Shown: positions 26,311 through 38,411 of the stretch, one piece after another
Layout: each line of letters opens with the position of its first letter
Position numbering within the stretch: position 1 is the stretch's first letter
Origin: Archilochus colubris
Taxonomy: Eukaryota; Chordata; Aves; Apodiformes; Trochilidae
NCBI GenBank assembly: GCA_023079485.1
Contig: CM041084.1
Location: 23,588,609 to 23,652,608 of the forward strand
Direction of reading: 5' to 3'
Length of the DNA: 64,000 nucleotides
The notes under the pieces: generated by a model
Databases searched by the model: none
What the model was told of the DNA's origin: nothing
The model's input: the letters and a program-made list of their open reading frames with translations, nothing else
Program-made: the position numbers and the translations under genes

Positions 26311-29300
26311 GCTACCTAGAATTTCCAACGATTTGCTTTTGTGTGCCTTATATCTGACATTTGACTTCTCAATAAATTTTTAGATACTTTTTCAGATAAC
26401 AGGATTATATTCTGTCAAAAAAGAAAGGTAGTGTTATTTTGTTTCTAAAGACACTTGATCTGTCTGCTCAAACTTTTATCCCTAATTTAGTTTTAAATCT
26501 GCACCTACCATTTCCAATATTTGGGTTAGTTGTTGTTATTGTTGCTGTTGTTTTTTTAAAAAATAAAACAAAAAACAATGTGAGCCAAGTAGCTGAACTT
26601 TCTGCACTGCTTTGGATTCAAATGCACACTTGTCAATCCAAGATGTGGTGAGTAAATCCTGTGTGAACAGCAAGTCAGTGTGAGGTGTGAACTGGAAAGA
26701 AGAAATGTTCCTCCCGAAAGTTTGTAGAACTCATAGATTGGGAAGTTAACACTTCTTGTGGTGGTGATACTGAGGTGGAGAGACATGCAGGGCAGATGAG
26801 GGAAGGAACAGTATTCCCTTGGCTGTATTTATGCAAACTAACATCAGCAGCACTTGCAAAAGGAGAGGCTGCCTCTGCTCACACTTCTGCACATCAGACA
26901 TCACATCAAGTAACCTCCTGTGCTCAGTTTTCCAAGTTGCATTTGGTCACAGTCAGAAAAAAGGAATGAGATTCTTAAAATCAATGCAGATATTTGATAT
27001 CCTTCAAATACTGACTAAAGACAGTTGTAGAGGGCATTGTTTTGTTTTTGTTTTGGTATGTTTGGTTGGTTTTTTTCCCATTTTTTTCTGTTAAAAGTAG
27101 ACTTCTGAGATCCTGAAACTGGATTATGAAAAAAATCTCAAATAGCATATAATGAGAGTTAAGTACATTCCTGCCCCAGCAGAGCACAATGCCAGCCTGT
27201 GATGCTATAAATCATAGAAAATAAGTCTTGACTGAAGTGTGACAAGTCATTTAGGTGGTCTCTCTGCTAAGGCAGAGGAATGAGGCCTAAATCACCCCTA
27301 ACACTGTAATGATTTGTGTTTCATGAGTTGCACTTATAAAACCCTGGTTAGTCATTTTATCCCTATGAGTCCTTTTTCTGTAGCAGCACGAGATGCTCAG
27401 TAGTGATAACATTCTCAGCATTTCATTGGAGGGTTAAACCAGCTGCTCTTTATTAGGCTGAGAAGAACATACTGATTGATACTTGAGATGCTATGAAATA
27501 CTGTCTTTTATGTTCTTGTTGATGGTCTGAGTATTCAGTAGAGGGGTGTGTATACGTACAGATTTGTGTCTCATCTAGAAGCACCTGCAAAATTCTGTTC
27601 CACACAAATATTTCCTGGTCATGAAAAGGATACTTCAAAACTAATCCTTACAGGTACCTTAATTACTACATCATCTACTAGAACTGAAGGTGTCAAAGCA
27701 GCATAACTCTGGCATCACGCCAAGCCTCAAGGCTGGCAAGAGACTTAAATTTCACTGGACAGTTGACTTAAGAGTTGACCCTGTTCCTCCACCAGAGGTA
27801 GCATTTCAAGCTGGACATCCAAATTTCCCTCGCTGCTGGCCAATGATATTTGCTGTGTAGGACTCATGCTTTCATTTTGTCAGGTCCCTCTGAAGCAGGT
27901 GTTCACAGAGCAAGTACAAAGATACACTGCAGTGACCCAGCTGCCCTAGGAACTCAATGTATACAGTTTGGATCTAATATTAGCTGCATAGTCTTTTTTT
28001 TATTTATTTATTTTTTCTGTGTAGCTGGCACACTGTCCAAATTGCACATGGTTTATCTCAGGTCTTCCCAGCTGCCAGAGGGCAGAGAAGGCATGCTTCA
28101 CACATTGCAGAGTCTCTTTGGCTTGGCATCAATTGCTGTTTCAATTCCAATTACTTTTGTGTTACAAACGCTCATGGCTATGAACAGTAAGCAAGTAACT
28201 ATACACATTGAGTTTCAAGAAGACACACTTGACTTTTAAAAATCCACGCACTGGAAATGCAGTTATCTTCACATTGTTAGTCTTTAGGATTTGCATCTTT
28301 CACTCAGGTTTTTTTATTAGGGTTGGCAAAGGACAGAGGAAGATTCAGGAACAGAGGAGAGAAATTCACCAGGTTAACATGGTTGGTTTTATCCCAAACC
28401 AAAATTATGTTACTCCACTATAAACACATGAGTAACAGGCAGACTTTTAATTAAGGTAGCATTATTGCTAAGAATTTTAATAGATAAAAATCATCTATTC
28501 TACCTTGGTTGCTTTATTTCAGACCAAACACATTTGTTAAGAAAATCAACCAAAGACCAAGTCTTACTTCTGTCACATCAGGTCTTTTAATTTGTGTTGT
28601 ATTTCTGTACCTACTAAAGAATAACAAACAGCATTTTCCTGATAGATTTGGTTTCGAAGCAAAGCAGCCACACAAACCCTTCTGCCAGAGCAAATGTTTA
28701 CTAAACTGGGTTTCAGTGTTAGATATCATGTATGAGAGGAAATAGATACTGTAGAGGTGATTAATGTAAGGTTGTTTTCCTCTTTAACATACACCTTGTT
28801 CTGACTGATTCAAGTCTCAGCTTCTTTCCTACTTTTTCATACACTGATACATTAGTTATGCGTTCCTTCTGTTCCTGTGAAATGTCTTAGAGACAAAACA
28901 CCCTTCTGTCAACAGGACATTGTAATTATTGAGGTGGTATCAGCATTCCCAATGCTACTGTCACTAGTGGTGGTAATATTTATAAAGCAGAGAAGTGGAA
29001 TTTACCTTATATGTGTAATGACAACAACTCAAACCATCTTGAAATGAAGAAAAATAGGATTTTCCATTGGAAAATATATTGATTATAAATTCTTAAGTGC
29101 CTCTAAAACACCGCATTTCCTTCAAAGCCCAAGGGTGATGCCAACCCTAAACTCAGTATATATGTTCGACCTAATTTTTAGTGGCTGCAAATAATCATCA
29201 TTTCACTGAAACCAAAGGTGCCACAAGGGCTGACATAAGCATACAGTGATTCTGCCATCCGAAGCTTAAAGTGAGACCCCAACCCCCAGATCCACAGTTT

Positions 29301-29360
29301 GGCTTTTCAAAGCATTCTACTGAACACAGCAAAAAAACATCATTAGTGAAGAATGAAACT

Positions 29361-29401
29361 AATCACTGTAATATCAAATCACTGTAATATCACTGTAATA
29401 T
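29361..29401. repeat. Short tandem repeat of ATCACTGTAATAT
   Basis: Three consecutive partial copies of the ATCACTGTAATAT motif. Confidence 0.8.
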
Positions 29402-31639
29402 CTCCATTTTGTAGATCCACATGAACACAATGAACTGTAAACCAAGTTGTGCTTACATGTTGTAAAGATGTGCATTATTAGAACCAACATGTTAATTATT
29501 AAACTTCCCTTTTTAAGCACACTTCTTTTACAGCCAATTTGTTTGTGTCTTCAAAAAGGATGCCTTCTGCAGCTCCAGGGAAGTGTGGTGTGCCCCAAAG
29601 CTATTCAGAAATGTAGCATTCATAGCACAGCCACCTGATAGTCTTTAATGACTGAATCTTCCCTTTGTTCCCTGGTGAAAGTAGAAAGAGTAATATGCAA
29701 AATACTTTTCTCTGAAAAAATACTTGCCTTCATCTTCCTCAAAGCCTGATAAAAAGGTACGTGGCTTCAATAAATACACATTTTCTTGCAAATCTTCCAC
29801 TGGATTAACCATGTGATGATCTGCACTGTTGGTGGACAGTTTGTTCTATTCCCCAGACCTTCATTTGTTCTGTGGTTGCAGTGCCAGCAGGTCAGAGCTG
29901 GCCTCATGCATGGATACTGGGAATTCAGTCCCCTCTCACAGAACTGGGTTTATACCTATCCCCTCACAATCTTGTTCCTGGAAGGTATTTTTGCAGGGAG
30001 ATAGTGACTTGTGCGGGTAGACGTACAGCAGACCTCCTTTAAAATGTACAAATGAGGAAAGCTTAGGGTTCAGCTAATTCAGTGAAGGAAAAATTGAAGC
30101 TGGCTGAACACAACAGTAAAACATGGTTTCAAATTGCTGAGGATGAAATTGCCTCCTCTTCTTGAGATCTACACCAAACTGTATTGAATAACTCATTCCT
30201 GAACACTGAAGAGGGTTCTTTACCACTCATCTATATCAACAAGGATTTGTCTGATAATTTCAATAGAATCTGAAATAGATTATCAAGGTCTATGGCAGGA
30301 CTAGCTTATGATATCTTTCTATGGGACTATCCTATCCAAAGTGCATTTTAGCTTGTGGCATACAGATTGCCTTGCACTCCCTCCTCAATCCACCTGCAGA
30401 ATTGTCATTTTGCTCAAGTGCCTTATTTCAGTTTTTCTTTTCTCCTTTAATATTTGAGAAGATTTGGATTTAAAACTTTTCTCACCCAAGGTATTCTGAA
30501 TACCTTAATCAGTGCTTAAGAGAAAACATCATTATGGATGAAACAGCAAGCAAGGAAAAGAATATTTTTTACACCAGCAGCAGAAGTTGCACATGAATAC
30601 ACCTGTAGTATAAGGGATGACATTCTGTCTCTTCCCATTCACCTGACATGTAGGGCAGCATTTTTACACCTCCCGGGCCAGGGTTGGAATTTAGACATTC
30701 TAGATGAGCAAATGTCACCAGTGGCACTTGCAGCTACCTCTTCTTCTCACCATGTCTTCCTGCTTCGGGTGGAAGCATCAGATGCAAGTGTACTAGCATC
30801 TGGGACTGATAATTTTCAGCTTGCTTTAGTGTTTAAGATTGTGATGAGTATCTTAAAGTTTTTAGCATTTGAAATATCCCATGTGTATCTCTGCCAAAAC
30901 TAAAGGTGTGGAAAATACATAGGAGAGTTTTTAAGAGAGATGGAAGAAGGAATGACATTCATCAGACATTTTATGCATAAACACCCATAGAAGTAGCAGC
31001 CTTGCAAAGCCTTGGCATTGGCCTCACTGCTTGCAGATCCTTTGCAATTAGCTTCATGTGGAAATTCACCTATTTTGTTACTTTTGTTATTTGCAACTTT
31101 TGCAGTGGCAGTACAGTAACTTCTAACCACAAATCAGTTTCTCCCTGACCTGATTTCTGCCTTGGTAATAACAGAGAGACTCTAATGATGCCTTTAATGG
31201 GTGATTAAAAGTACTTATTACTTACAAAACTGTACATTCATCATATTTTCCTGATGACAGACTCACATATGAAATTATCAGCACCAACAGTTAGGGACTA
31301 GGAGCAGCAACCATATTCTAAGAATAGTTGCTACTTATGCATGAGTTTCTCATTTCTTACCTGGTATCCTTTACTGATGTGATCATAAGCATTCATCTAG
31401 CTTTCATCTCAGAATGGTAATTAATGAAAATCATAATTTCCAGACAAATTTCACAGTTTACTCAGAGTGAAAGAACTGTGGCTTAATGATGAGTTTCTGG
31501 GAAGAGTAATGAGGTAACAATTCTTCTGATAAATATTTTTGAACTAGCAGTATGTTTAAACAAAACCTATTTTGAGATGCTTTCAGTAACTATGTGATGC
31601 AGCCTAAAGAGCCACTCTCTTTCTCTGAGGGTGTTGTGA

Positions 31640-32304
31640 TCTCATAATGCAATGGCCATTTTATTTTCACTTGTCTTATGCACTTACTAGTGGGATGGAA
31701 ATATTTTGGGGTATTCTTTGGGGATGGTAATGTCTTTGTTTATCCTTTGGAGATCATCAAGATTTGAATACTTCAGGGTAGCTCTTTTTCCGTTCATCTG
31801 TTTGATTTGTCTCGCAATGTGCAAAATTTTTACGAAGTCATCAAGCTCATTAAAAGGGGAAAAGTAAAGATCTCGAAGCCAGTTACATCTTGTGAAAGTT
31901 GATAGTTCAAACTTTAGTGTTAAACAAAAGTAATGAAAGCAAAAATTGCTGAAAACTTCCAATTGCCACAGACTGTTCTTTTCTCTCCTGTTTGCCATGG
32001 GCTACCTGGAACTGCTACTACTGTCAGATGGTCACTTCATATGGCTGGTATCAGGAGATGTGGAAATAACATAGACTGGTGGGCAGGTCCATGTTCACTC
32101 TGCTGCAAAGCACAGGCAGAAACACCATTCCCAGGTCTGTGTCAGTTTCCCTCTACGCCATCACTCTCAGAGTCTGATGTGGTTTGAATACTGTGTATCC
32201 TTTCAGTTCCTCTCTCAGTGGCGTGGATTTCCACAGTCCTACCCTTCCCCCTACTTTGTTCACAAGCAGAGTGTGAAATGATGTTTTTAATGGCTGGTGC
32301 TGAG
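31640..32304 (-). other. Probable 3' untranslated region of the receptor
   Basis: It follows the stop codon directly. The first canonical AATAAA downstream on the minus strand is about 640 bases beyond the stop. The end is inferred as roughly 20 bases past that signal. It contains a 103-codon minus-strand open frame (31687-31998), discussed under findings. No transcript evidence is available, so the UTR could be shorter or continue further. Confidence 0.5.
31660..31665 (-). terminator. Candidate polyadenylation signal AATAAA
   Basis: The plus-strand TTTATT reads AATAAA in the direction of the receptor gene, and it is the first canonical hexamer after the stop at 32305. No strong GU-rich element is obvious just downstream, so its use is uncertain. 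Confidence 0.45.
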
Positions 32305-32526
32305 CTAGGCAGACGTCTCTCCAGATTTTAATGCAACAAGTTCAGAGTCCTCTGTGTATCTTCCATTTAACTGTTCATTGTTGGAATCATGATGGTACAG
32401 GTAAACAGGGACCTCTGTGATTGATGTTGCAGTGTAGGAGGTAGATCGCGTGGAACAGTGCTCACGGCGCCTTTGGCCCCACTGGGTCTTATACTGTGTC
32501 CATTGCCTCTTCAAAGCTCCTTGTAC
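32305..32526 (-). CDS. CALCR: Receptor last coding exon: helix 8 and cytoplasmic tail, with stop
   Basis: The acceptor is CCTTCAACAG|GTACAAGGA. The coding part is 222 bp: 73 residues plus a TAG stop (plus-strand cta at 32305-32307). It begins VQGALKRQWTQYKTQW, the helix-8 segment (VQGALKRQW is close to mammalian CALCR). It continues with the basic stretch GQRRREH, a Ser/Thr-rich part (STRSTSYTATSITE), then VPVYLYHHDSNNEQ and the end ELVALKSGETSA. The VPVYLYH and terminal ETSA pattern corresponds to IPVYICH and ESSA/ETSA in mammalian CALCR. CALCRL tails end quite differently. The Ser/Thr-rich region is a plausible phosphorylation and arrestin-binding zone (inference). Confidence 0.94.
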   Translation of the reverse strand, partial: VQGALKRQWTQYKTQWGQRRREHCSTRSTSYTATSITEVPVYLYHHDSNNEQLNGRYTEDSELVALKSGETSA

Positions 32527-32603
32527 CTGTTGAAGGAAAATGGGGTTAGGATGGGGCATAATCTAAACTCTTGTAATTGTAGCATCTTGTTTAATTTGCT
32601 GCA

Positions 32604-32742
32604 GGAAAGGAAAGGAAAGGAAAGGAAAGGAAAGGAAAGGAAAGGAAAGGAAAGGAAAGGAAAGGAAAGGAAAGGAAAGGAAAGGAAAGGAAAGGAAAGG
32701 AAAGGAAAGGAAAGGAAAGGAAAGGAAAGGAAAGGAAAGGAA
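32604..32742. repeat. (GGAAA)n pentanucleotide microsatellite, about 28 perfect copies
   Basis: 139 bp of perfect GGAAA on the plus strand. In the direction of the receptor transcript it is (TTTCC)n, a pure pyrimidine tract ending 77 bp before the last coding exon. It explains the long Lys/Glu/Arg/Gly open frame on plus and the Phe/Leu/Ser/Pro frame on minus, neither of which is a gene. Confidence 0.98.
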
Positions 32743-35700
32743 TTTAAAAACAAGTTCTCTGCTAGCAAAAAAACCCCAAACCAAACCCAAAAACCAAACA
32801 TTTGGTCATAGCCCTCAGCATGGCAGAGATTTTCAACCTTTTGTCACTCAACTAGGAAAAAAATATTTGATTCAACATTCACATTAAGAGAGATGTTATA
32901 TATGATGCTAGGATATGACCTAGCTAGACCTAGCTAGCTATTGAGTCCTGCTAGAATTTAGGAAGCCCTTCCCCAGCTGCACATTCAGGCATGTAGGTAC
33001 TTGTTAGCTCCTTCCTAAAGGAAACATTGAGACATGAGCAGGGAATGGGGGAAGTCCTGGCTCTGTTCGTCCAAGTAAGTGGTTCCAACCAGCAAAATGT
33101 GAGAATAGGAGCAGTTCTCCATAAACACCTGCTGTAACTGACCCCCCTTTCAGAAGAAGGCAGGCACAGGGGAGGCACCGTGCTGAAAGCAGTGTCCCAG
33201 AGTTTCAGTGCTCCTGCTGAGGTGGATATTGTGTGTCCCTTTTGCTCCAGGAGTTGGCTGAAGTCACTCTCTAGGCTCTGTGCAGAACAGTACCTTTGAT
33301 TCATGTAGATGAATTTAAATTACTTTAATATTTCCAAATATCCAGACTTCTAGTAACTGTGAATATGTATATAGTAAAATGTTATCTACTCACCACCCAC
33401 AGCTGCCAGCAAGAAAATTCTCTTATATCACATAAGGACAAGGATTCATAAGGAATTGCTATGAATCTGAGATACTTGCTGAGTGCACAGAAGGATTACA
33501 CAGCATGCCAAGAATGGATATTTCAGTTGCTTTGGCTTTTTATTTTTAATCCAAGACACAAGCCAAGGTATGAGGATTGATGCTATAAATCCTGACTCAT
33601 GCAAGTAGTTGCACTGACTTTGGTATGACTACTTTCCTTCTTGAGTAAACAATCATTTTCTGGACTGGTCCTTTAAAGCTAACTGAAAATCATATCCATG
33701 CCCAGTTTCCAATAGTAGCTCTTTTTCTGCTATTTTTTTTAGCAAAACCATTAAGAGTTCTTTTCACCTGAAGAAATGTATTCCCTTTCACTTTCTAATA
33801 CATACAGAAAAGAGAAAAAATGGCTGATTGCAGGTAAATTAGATAACAAGCATGGAAAAGGTATATGGTTACAACCATACTTTAATTACTGGGGCTGTAA
33901 GCAAACCTTATTATGCCAATATTGAGATCTACAGTGAAATGGCTGCATGCAGGGATGCTTTATAGCACACCTGATTCTTCAAAATTTGTTACTGAGAGAG
34001 AATTACTGTGTGGAAGAATAACACAGTTGTAGCATGATAAGGAAATACTTCAAGTGAGGTAAACCCTATAAAGATTTTAGTCACTTTAAAATTGCTTTTT
34101 GATGTTACAGTGCTCCTTCAGACTACTTTAGCTTAGTCACCCTAGAAACTGTAGGGAGAAACTGGAAGAAGAAATCTTCAGAAGGATTAAGTCAGTGGAA
34201 GGACTGATATCAGGCTAATCCCTAATATCCCTAGTATCAGGCTGGGGCAGTGGCTCCTGTTACCTACAGACCAGACACAATAAGGATAATGCAGAAATCC
34301 TGGGTGTGCATAGCAGCTCTGCCCGTCCACAGTGCTCACCTCTCCAGTGCTGCCACTGCAGTCATTAGTGGCTCTGGCCACACTGTGCACCTCTGGACAT
34401 CACCTCTGCCTTGAAGTGTTGTGTTTGATTTCACAGCACTTTGTCCATTTAGATCAACTTCTGAATCTTTGGTGAAGGTGGCAAGAACATGCTCTTACAG
34501 CTTTCCTTTTGCTTTTCTATCCCCTCCTTCCCCTGCTCCCTGTACAGGCCCCAAGGTCTTGATGGCTCTTGCATGGGGAGAAGAGCAGCTGTGAAGGTGA
34601 TGAGCTCCTGCTGAGATTCAAGCTGGTAATGGATAGTACAAACTATTTCACTGGAGTAAAACAACATGTTCATCTAGATATCTGCTGGGATTCCAAGGAC
34701 CTCAGATGATCATAATTCAGTGCCAACTAAAATGTTGGTTCAGGCGTGGATTTTAAATGTAAGCAGCATTACTGAAAACCACGTGCACAGCTGTAGTGCA
34801 TGAACTACCAAAGCTCCTGGGGATGAGGAGGGGCAAGGGGATGCCTGCCATGCTTTCCAGTGTGGTAGCAGAAAGAAGAAAGTAAAGAAATTAAGAGGCT
34901 GAGATTATTTGCTCTGCTCTTCAGGACTTAAAAGGCTTTTCTGTTCTCTATTAGCCATTCATGCCTCTTTGGCACACAAGATACGTGGCTGGGGTATTTT
35001 TCCAAGCAGACTTTCCATTTTGTTGGCCAGTCTTGCAGTCTAGAAGGAATCTCAGGCCTGGAAATGTGGTCTGGTGAGCAGACTCTTGTAGAGACCTTGT
35101 ATCATCTGCAAAACACTGCTGGTTTTGGACAGGAAAACTACAATGCTGCTGGACACATTGTATAAGAAAATGCTCAAGAAGATCTGTCATTTTAAAAATC
35201 CAAAACAAATCCATTGTGTTTGTGTTCTTCCACATGAATTGGTACAGCTTCCTATTACTATTTTTACATTTCCTTCTATAGATTGACTAATGGTATTAAA
35301 GTGAGGTTGGTGAGGTAGTAGACAATGAAAGCAATACAAATAACTGTCAGGTGGTTCTGAGTTTATTATTGTTTGCCCTGGCTAAACTTCATGTGTTTCA
35401 GCCTTGAAGTTAAACATCCCAGTAGGAAAAAGTAAATCCCAGAGTACCCAGGCTCCTGTGGTACTATAATATAATCTCCTTACCCCACACTGAATTATTA
35501 GCTCTATGTCAGCCCATAGATAGAGCAGCTTGGAAACAACCTCCTTGTCATGGTTTAACGCTGGGCCAGGACACTCTCACCATGACTGAAGACCAAACTG
35601 TGCCTTTGGTTTAAGTCATACTGCACACAGCAAGATGGGAAGAAATGATCTCAGCTTACTTCTCTTGGGCAGCCAAATTCAGACCTGCACTCCCTTTGGA

Positions 35701-38369
35701 AGGACCTAATGCCACTTTGGCATTACTCTGTTGCTGTTCCTCTGTAGGTTCTGTGCCTTGTATATCTGCGCCTTCTGTAACTGCAGGAACAAATGGGATT
35801 TGGAGGAAAGGGGTCATAAGCTTTTCATCCTCCCTTCTGGCACAGGCCACAGCACAGTTACTGTAGTATGTAAACTTACTTGATATGTATTGGTAACACG
35901 CTGATGCAAATAGCACCAAACTGTCTCTAGTTTGCATCTTTGACTCTCTGCCCAAATTAATGGGAAATTCTAAAACCAAATTTCCTTATTGTCCATTAAA
36001 TAAATTTCCTGTAAGAATATAACGAGACCATTTCTCAGCATCCCTGCCACTGACTATGTTAGACAATCTGCAAGCCTGAAAAAATTACAATTTTGAAAAT
36101 GGGTGTAATGGCGAAAAGTAGCCAAGCACCAACAAAAATCACTCTCAATATGTCTGGGAAACCTGAATCCCCATGGCTGTTTGTTCTTACTGCGTGACAC
36201 AGATTAATGTTTCTGATCAGCCACTCCATCAAGATATCATTAATGCTACATGCAGTCTGGAGCTATCCAGAGGTGGTTAAGCCACCCATGTGATTACTTG
36301 TAGGAGCAATAAAGTACAAAACTAGAAGCCACATTTCCTTTTGGGCATCATCTTTTATAGACATGTCCCCTTAGTGATGGCTTGCTGAGTATTTAATTAT
36401 CAGAAGTGCTTTTCACAAGAGGTCTTCTTACCATGGGCTGCCAGATTTGTCAAAAAGTCTTTTGGAGGTGACTAGGAGTCTGGTGACCATTTCTGTTACC
36501 AAGGATTTGGATCCAGACTGTGGATCTTCAATCCATGTAAGGAATCAGAGGCTGCTACTGCTTCTTCCTAACAGCATCTCAGTAAGAAGGCCACAAAGTG
36601 CAATGAGTCTCTGAGGCTGGAAGTCTGGATGTCATGTATGATATCATGCATTTTATTAATCCAGGTAAATTTATTCTGAATTAAATTTAATGTAATACAA
36701 TACTTAATGCACAAGGAAGAGCTGTATGGATTTTTTTAGACTGATTTTCATTCCCAGAACGTGGCTTTTAGTTTCCTACCTTGCAAACTAGAGGTTAGCT
36801 GATATGACTGCTAAACTCATTCATACCCTGCGACCAAATTTTGAATTAAATGATTCATATGGTCTGCCATGATATTGGCAAACAGGTGCTCCAGATATAT
36901 TCATTACTGAATACTTTGAAAATTGCCTTCCTGGAGCTGTAAAGGTGGATATGCTTTTCTGACATTGTGGCATTGCCAAAAGGACTTTGGAATCAGAGCT
37001 ATCTGATGAAACATACCTAATAAACAAACAGACTTTAAGATACCTCCTGTTTTCAATGCATTTTCTTGTTGCTCATTTGTAGCATAGCTACAGCTTTTAC
37101 TCTAGGCACAAATTCATATGCTCTCATTAGAGTTGGAGAATTATGGAGTAATCAAGTTTTTTACTAAACCTATAAAACATGAAGAAAATTTTTTTTCCAA
37201 ACTCTAATCTGAAAAATTGTAAGGTGATGCTGAAGAGAGTGAAAAAGGCAATGTTCAAGGACAGGATTTTGGGGTAACACATTGTTTGGAGGCAATAAAA
37301 TAAATTGCTTCAAGTTGCCATCAAAACATCAAGGTGGTCAAATCATTACTGGGAAGTTGATACTTTCTAATAATATACAGGGATAAATAGGAGAGTGAAT
37401 ATCTCTTTTATAATGACATACTGACTGTTAGCATAAAAAGCTTGCTCTGTATCTAATTCCTCTGCTCCGGATTAAAAATTACCTTTTTAAAAGACCTTCT
37501 AGCTTTTCTCAGATATGTGGTATTTTTTATCTCTACAGTTAAATGCTCTTGATGTGTTGAAAATGAATTTTTCAGTTACCAGATTTGGAAAATCTGAAGG
37601 AATTTCAATGGTTCTCAACATAATTTTAACCATTTTTTTTTCATTTTTTTTAAATGCAGTGAAGCAGACCTAAAACCAGCTGCAGATATATAAAATATTG
37701 ATCTAAAGAACAGCAGACGTCTTTGCCTCCAGGTTTTGTTGGGTTTTTTGTTTATTTGTTTGGTTTTGTTTTATTTTGGGTTTTTGTTTGTTTTTTGGGT
37801 TTTGTTGTTTTTTTGGTTTTTTTCCTTGATTACTGTGTGAAAAACAGTAAAGGCCCTCATTAATCCTCAAAAGACTGAAAGCAACCACATCCCTGCAGGC
37901 TCTTCTGTCCTGACAGTGCCACTGGGGATGTCATCTGCCACAACTCCAGAGCTGAACACAGAACATGGCTCTTCAGGGCAGACTCCTGCAAGATCTCCAC
38001 TGCTTCCTCTGGTGCATTGTGGTCCTTCCCACTTTTCTAGGGCAGGAAGGGAAGTAGAGCATTTCTTCTTTTATTTAGACCTCTGTCTCAACATTGTGGA
38101 TGGCAGAGGGGAGAGTCCTGTGCCTGTACCTCATTTGGTGCCCTCTGCTTTGTCGTGGTAACACTCCTGCATCACCTGGTCAGAGGTATTCAGGACACTC
38201 TAGATGGAGCTTTCAGAAATGTACACTGCTGTTTGTACTTAGGCAGTAAGAAGTGACTTTGTGTGTGCACTACGGGGTCTGTAGTGCAATAAGGTCCATT
38301 TCTGTCTTAATGAACAATGCAGTAACTATTTTTCAAGTCCTGTTCATTCGCAGTGTTTCACATGCTTAC
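32743..38369 (-). other. Remainder of the intron before the last exon
   Basis: No coding match. At 35549-35650 the sequence TCATGGTTTAACGCTGGGCC recalls the start of avian endogenous-retrovirus LTRs, but I cannot define ends. 37728-37835 is a T/G-rich low-complexity tract. Confidence 0.5.
37728..37835. repeat. T/G-rich low-complexity tract
   Basis: Irregular GTTTTTTG/GTTTGTTTT repeats. On the receptor strand this is A/C-rich. Confidence 0.75.
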
Positions 38370-38411
38370 CTCACCATTGAAGAAGCAGAATATAGTTGCT
38401 ACAAGTAAACC
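38370..38411 (-). CDS. CALCR: Receptor 42-bp exon: helix 7
   Basis: The acceptor is TTCTCTTAG|GGTTTA and the donor is GGTGAG|GTAAGC. It is exactly 42 bp and encodes GLLVATIFCFFNGE, with phase 0 on both sides. The position and length match the class B helix-7 exon. The family consensus is CALCRL GLLVSTIFCFFNGE and mammalian CALCR GFFVATIYCFCNNE (recalled), so this copy is CALCRL-like at the sequence level. Because it is frame-neutral it can be skipped cleanly; a rabbit CALCR isoform lacking these 14 residues is known. Confidence 0.95.

Larger units (their letters stand above)
8807..31639. other. Gene-free intergenic DNA downstream of the receptor
   Basis: I find no exon set, RNA gene or intact mobile element in this stretch. 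Frames up to 171 codons occur (for example 20377-20892 minus) but have no family motif. In mammals the neighbour at this tail is VPS50; none of its exons were recognised. Simple-sequence tracts within it are listed separately. Confidence 0.55.

Noticed and set aside
32458..32811. Lys/Glu/Arg/Gly repeat protein on plus and Phe/Leu/Ser/Pro repeat on minus
   Set aside because: Both are the (GGAAA)n microsatellite read in frame, lying in the intron before the last receptor exon.
35549..35980. Possible LTR beginning TCATGGTTTAACGCTGGGCC
   Set aside because: It is only a short resemblance to avian LTR starts; no end, duplication or polyadenylation signal could be defined, so it is not listed as an element.
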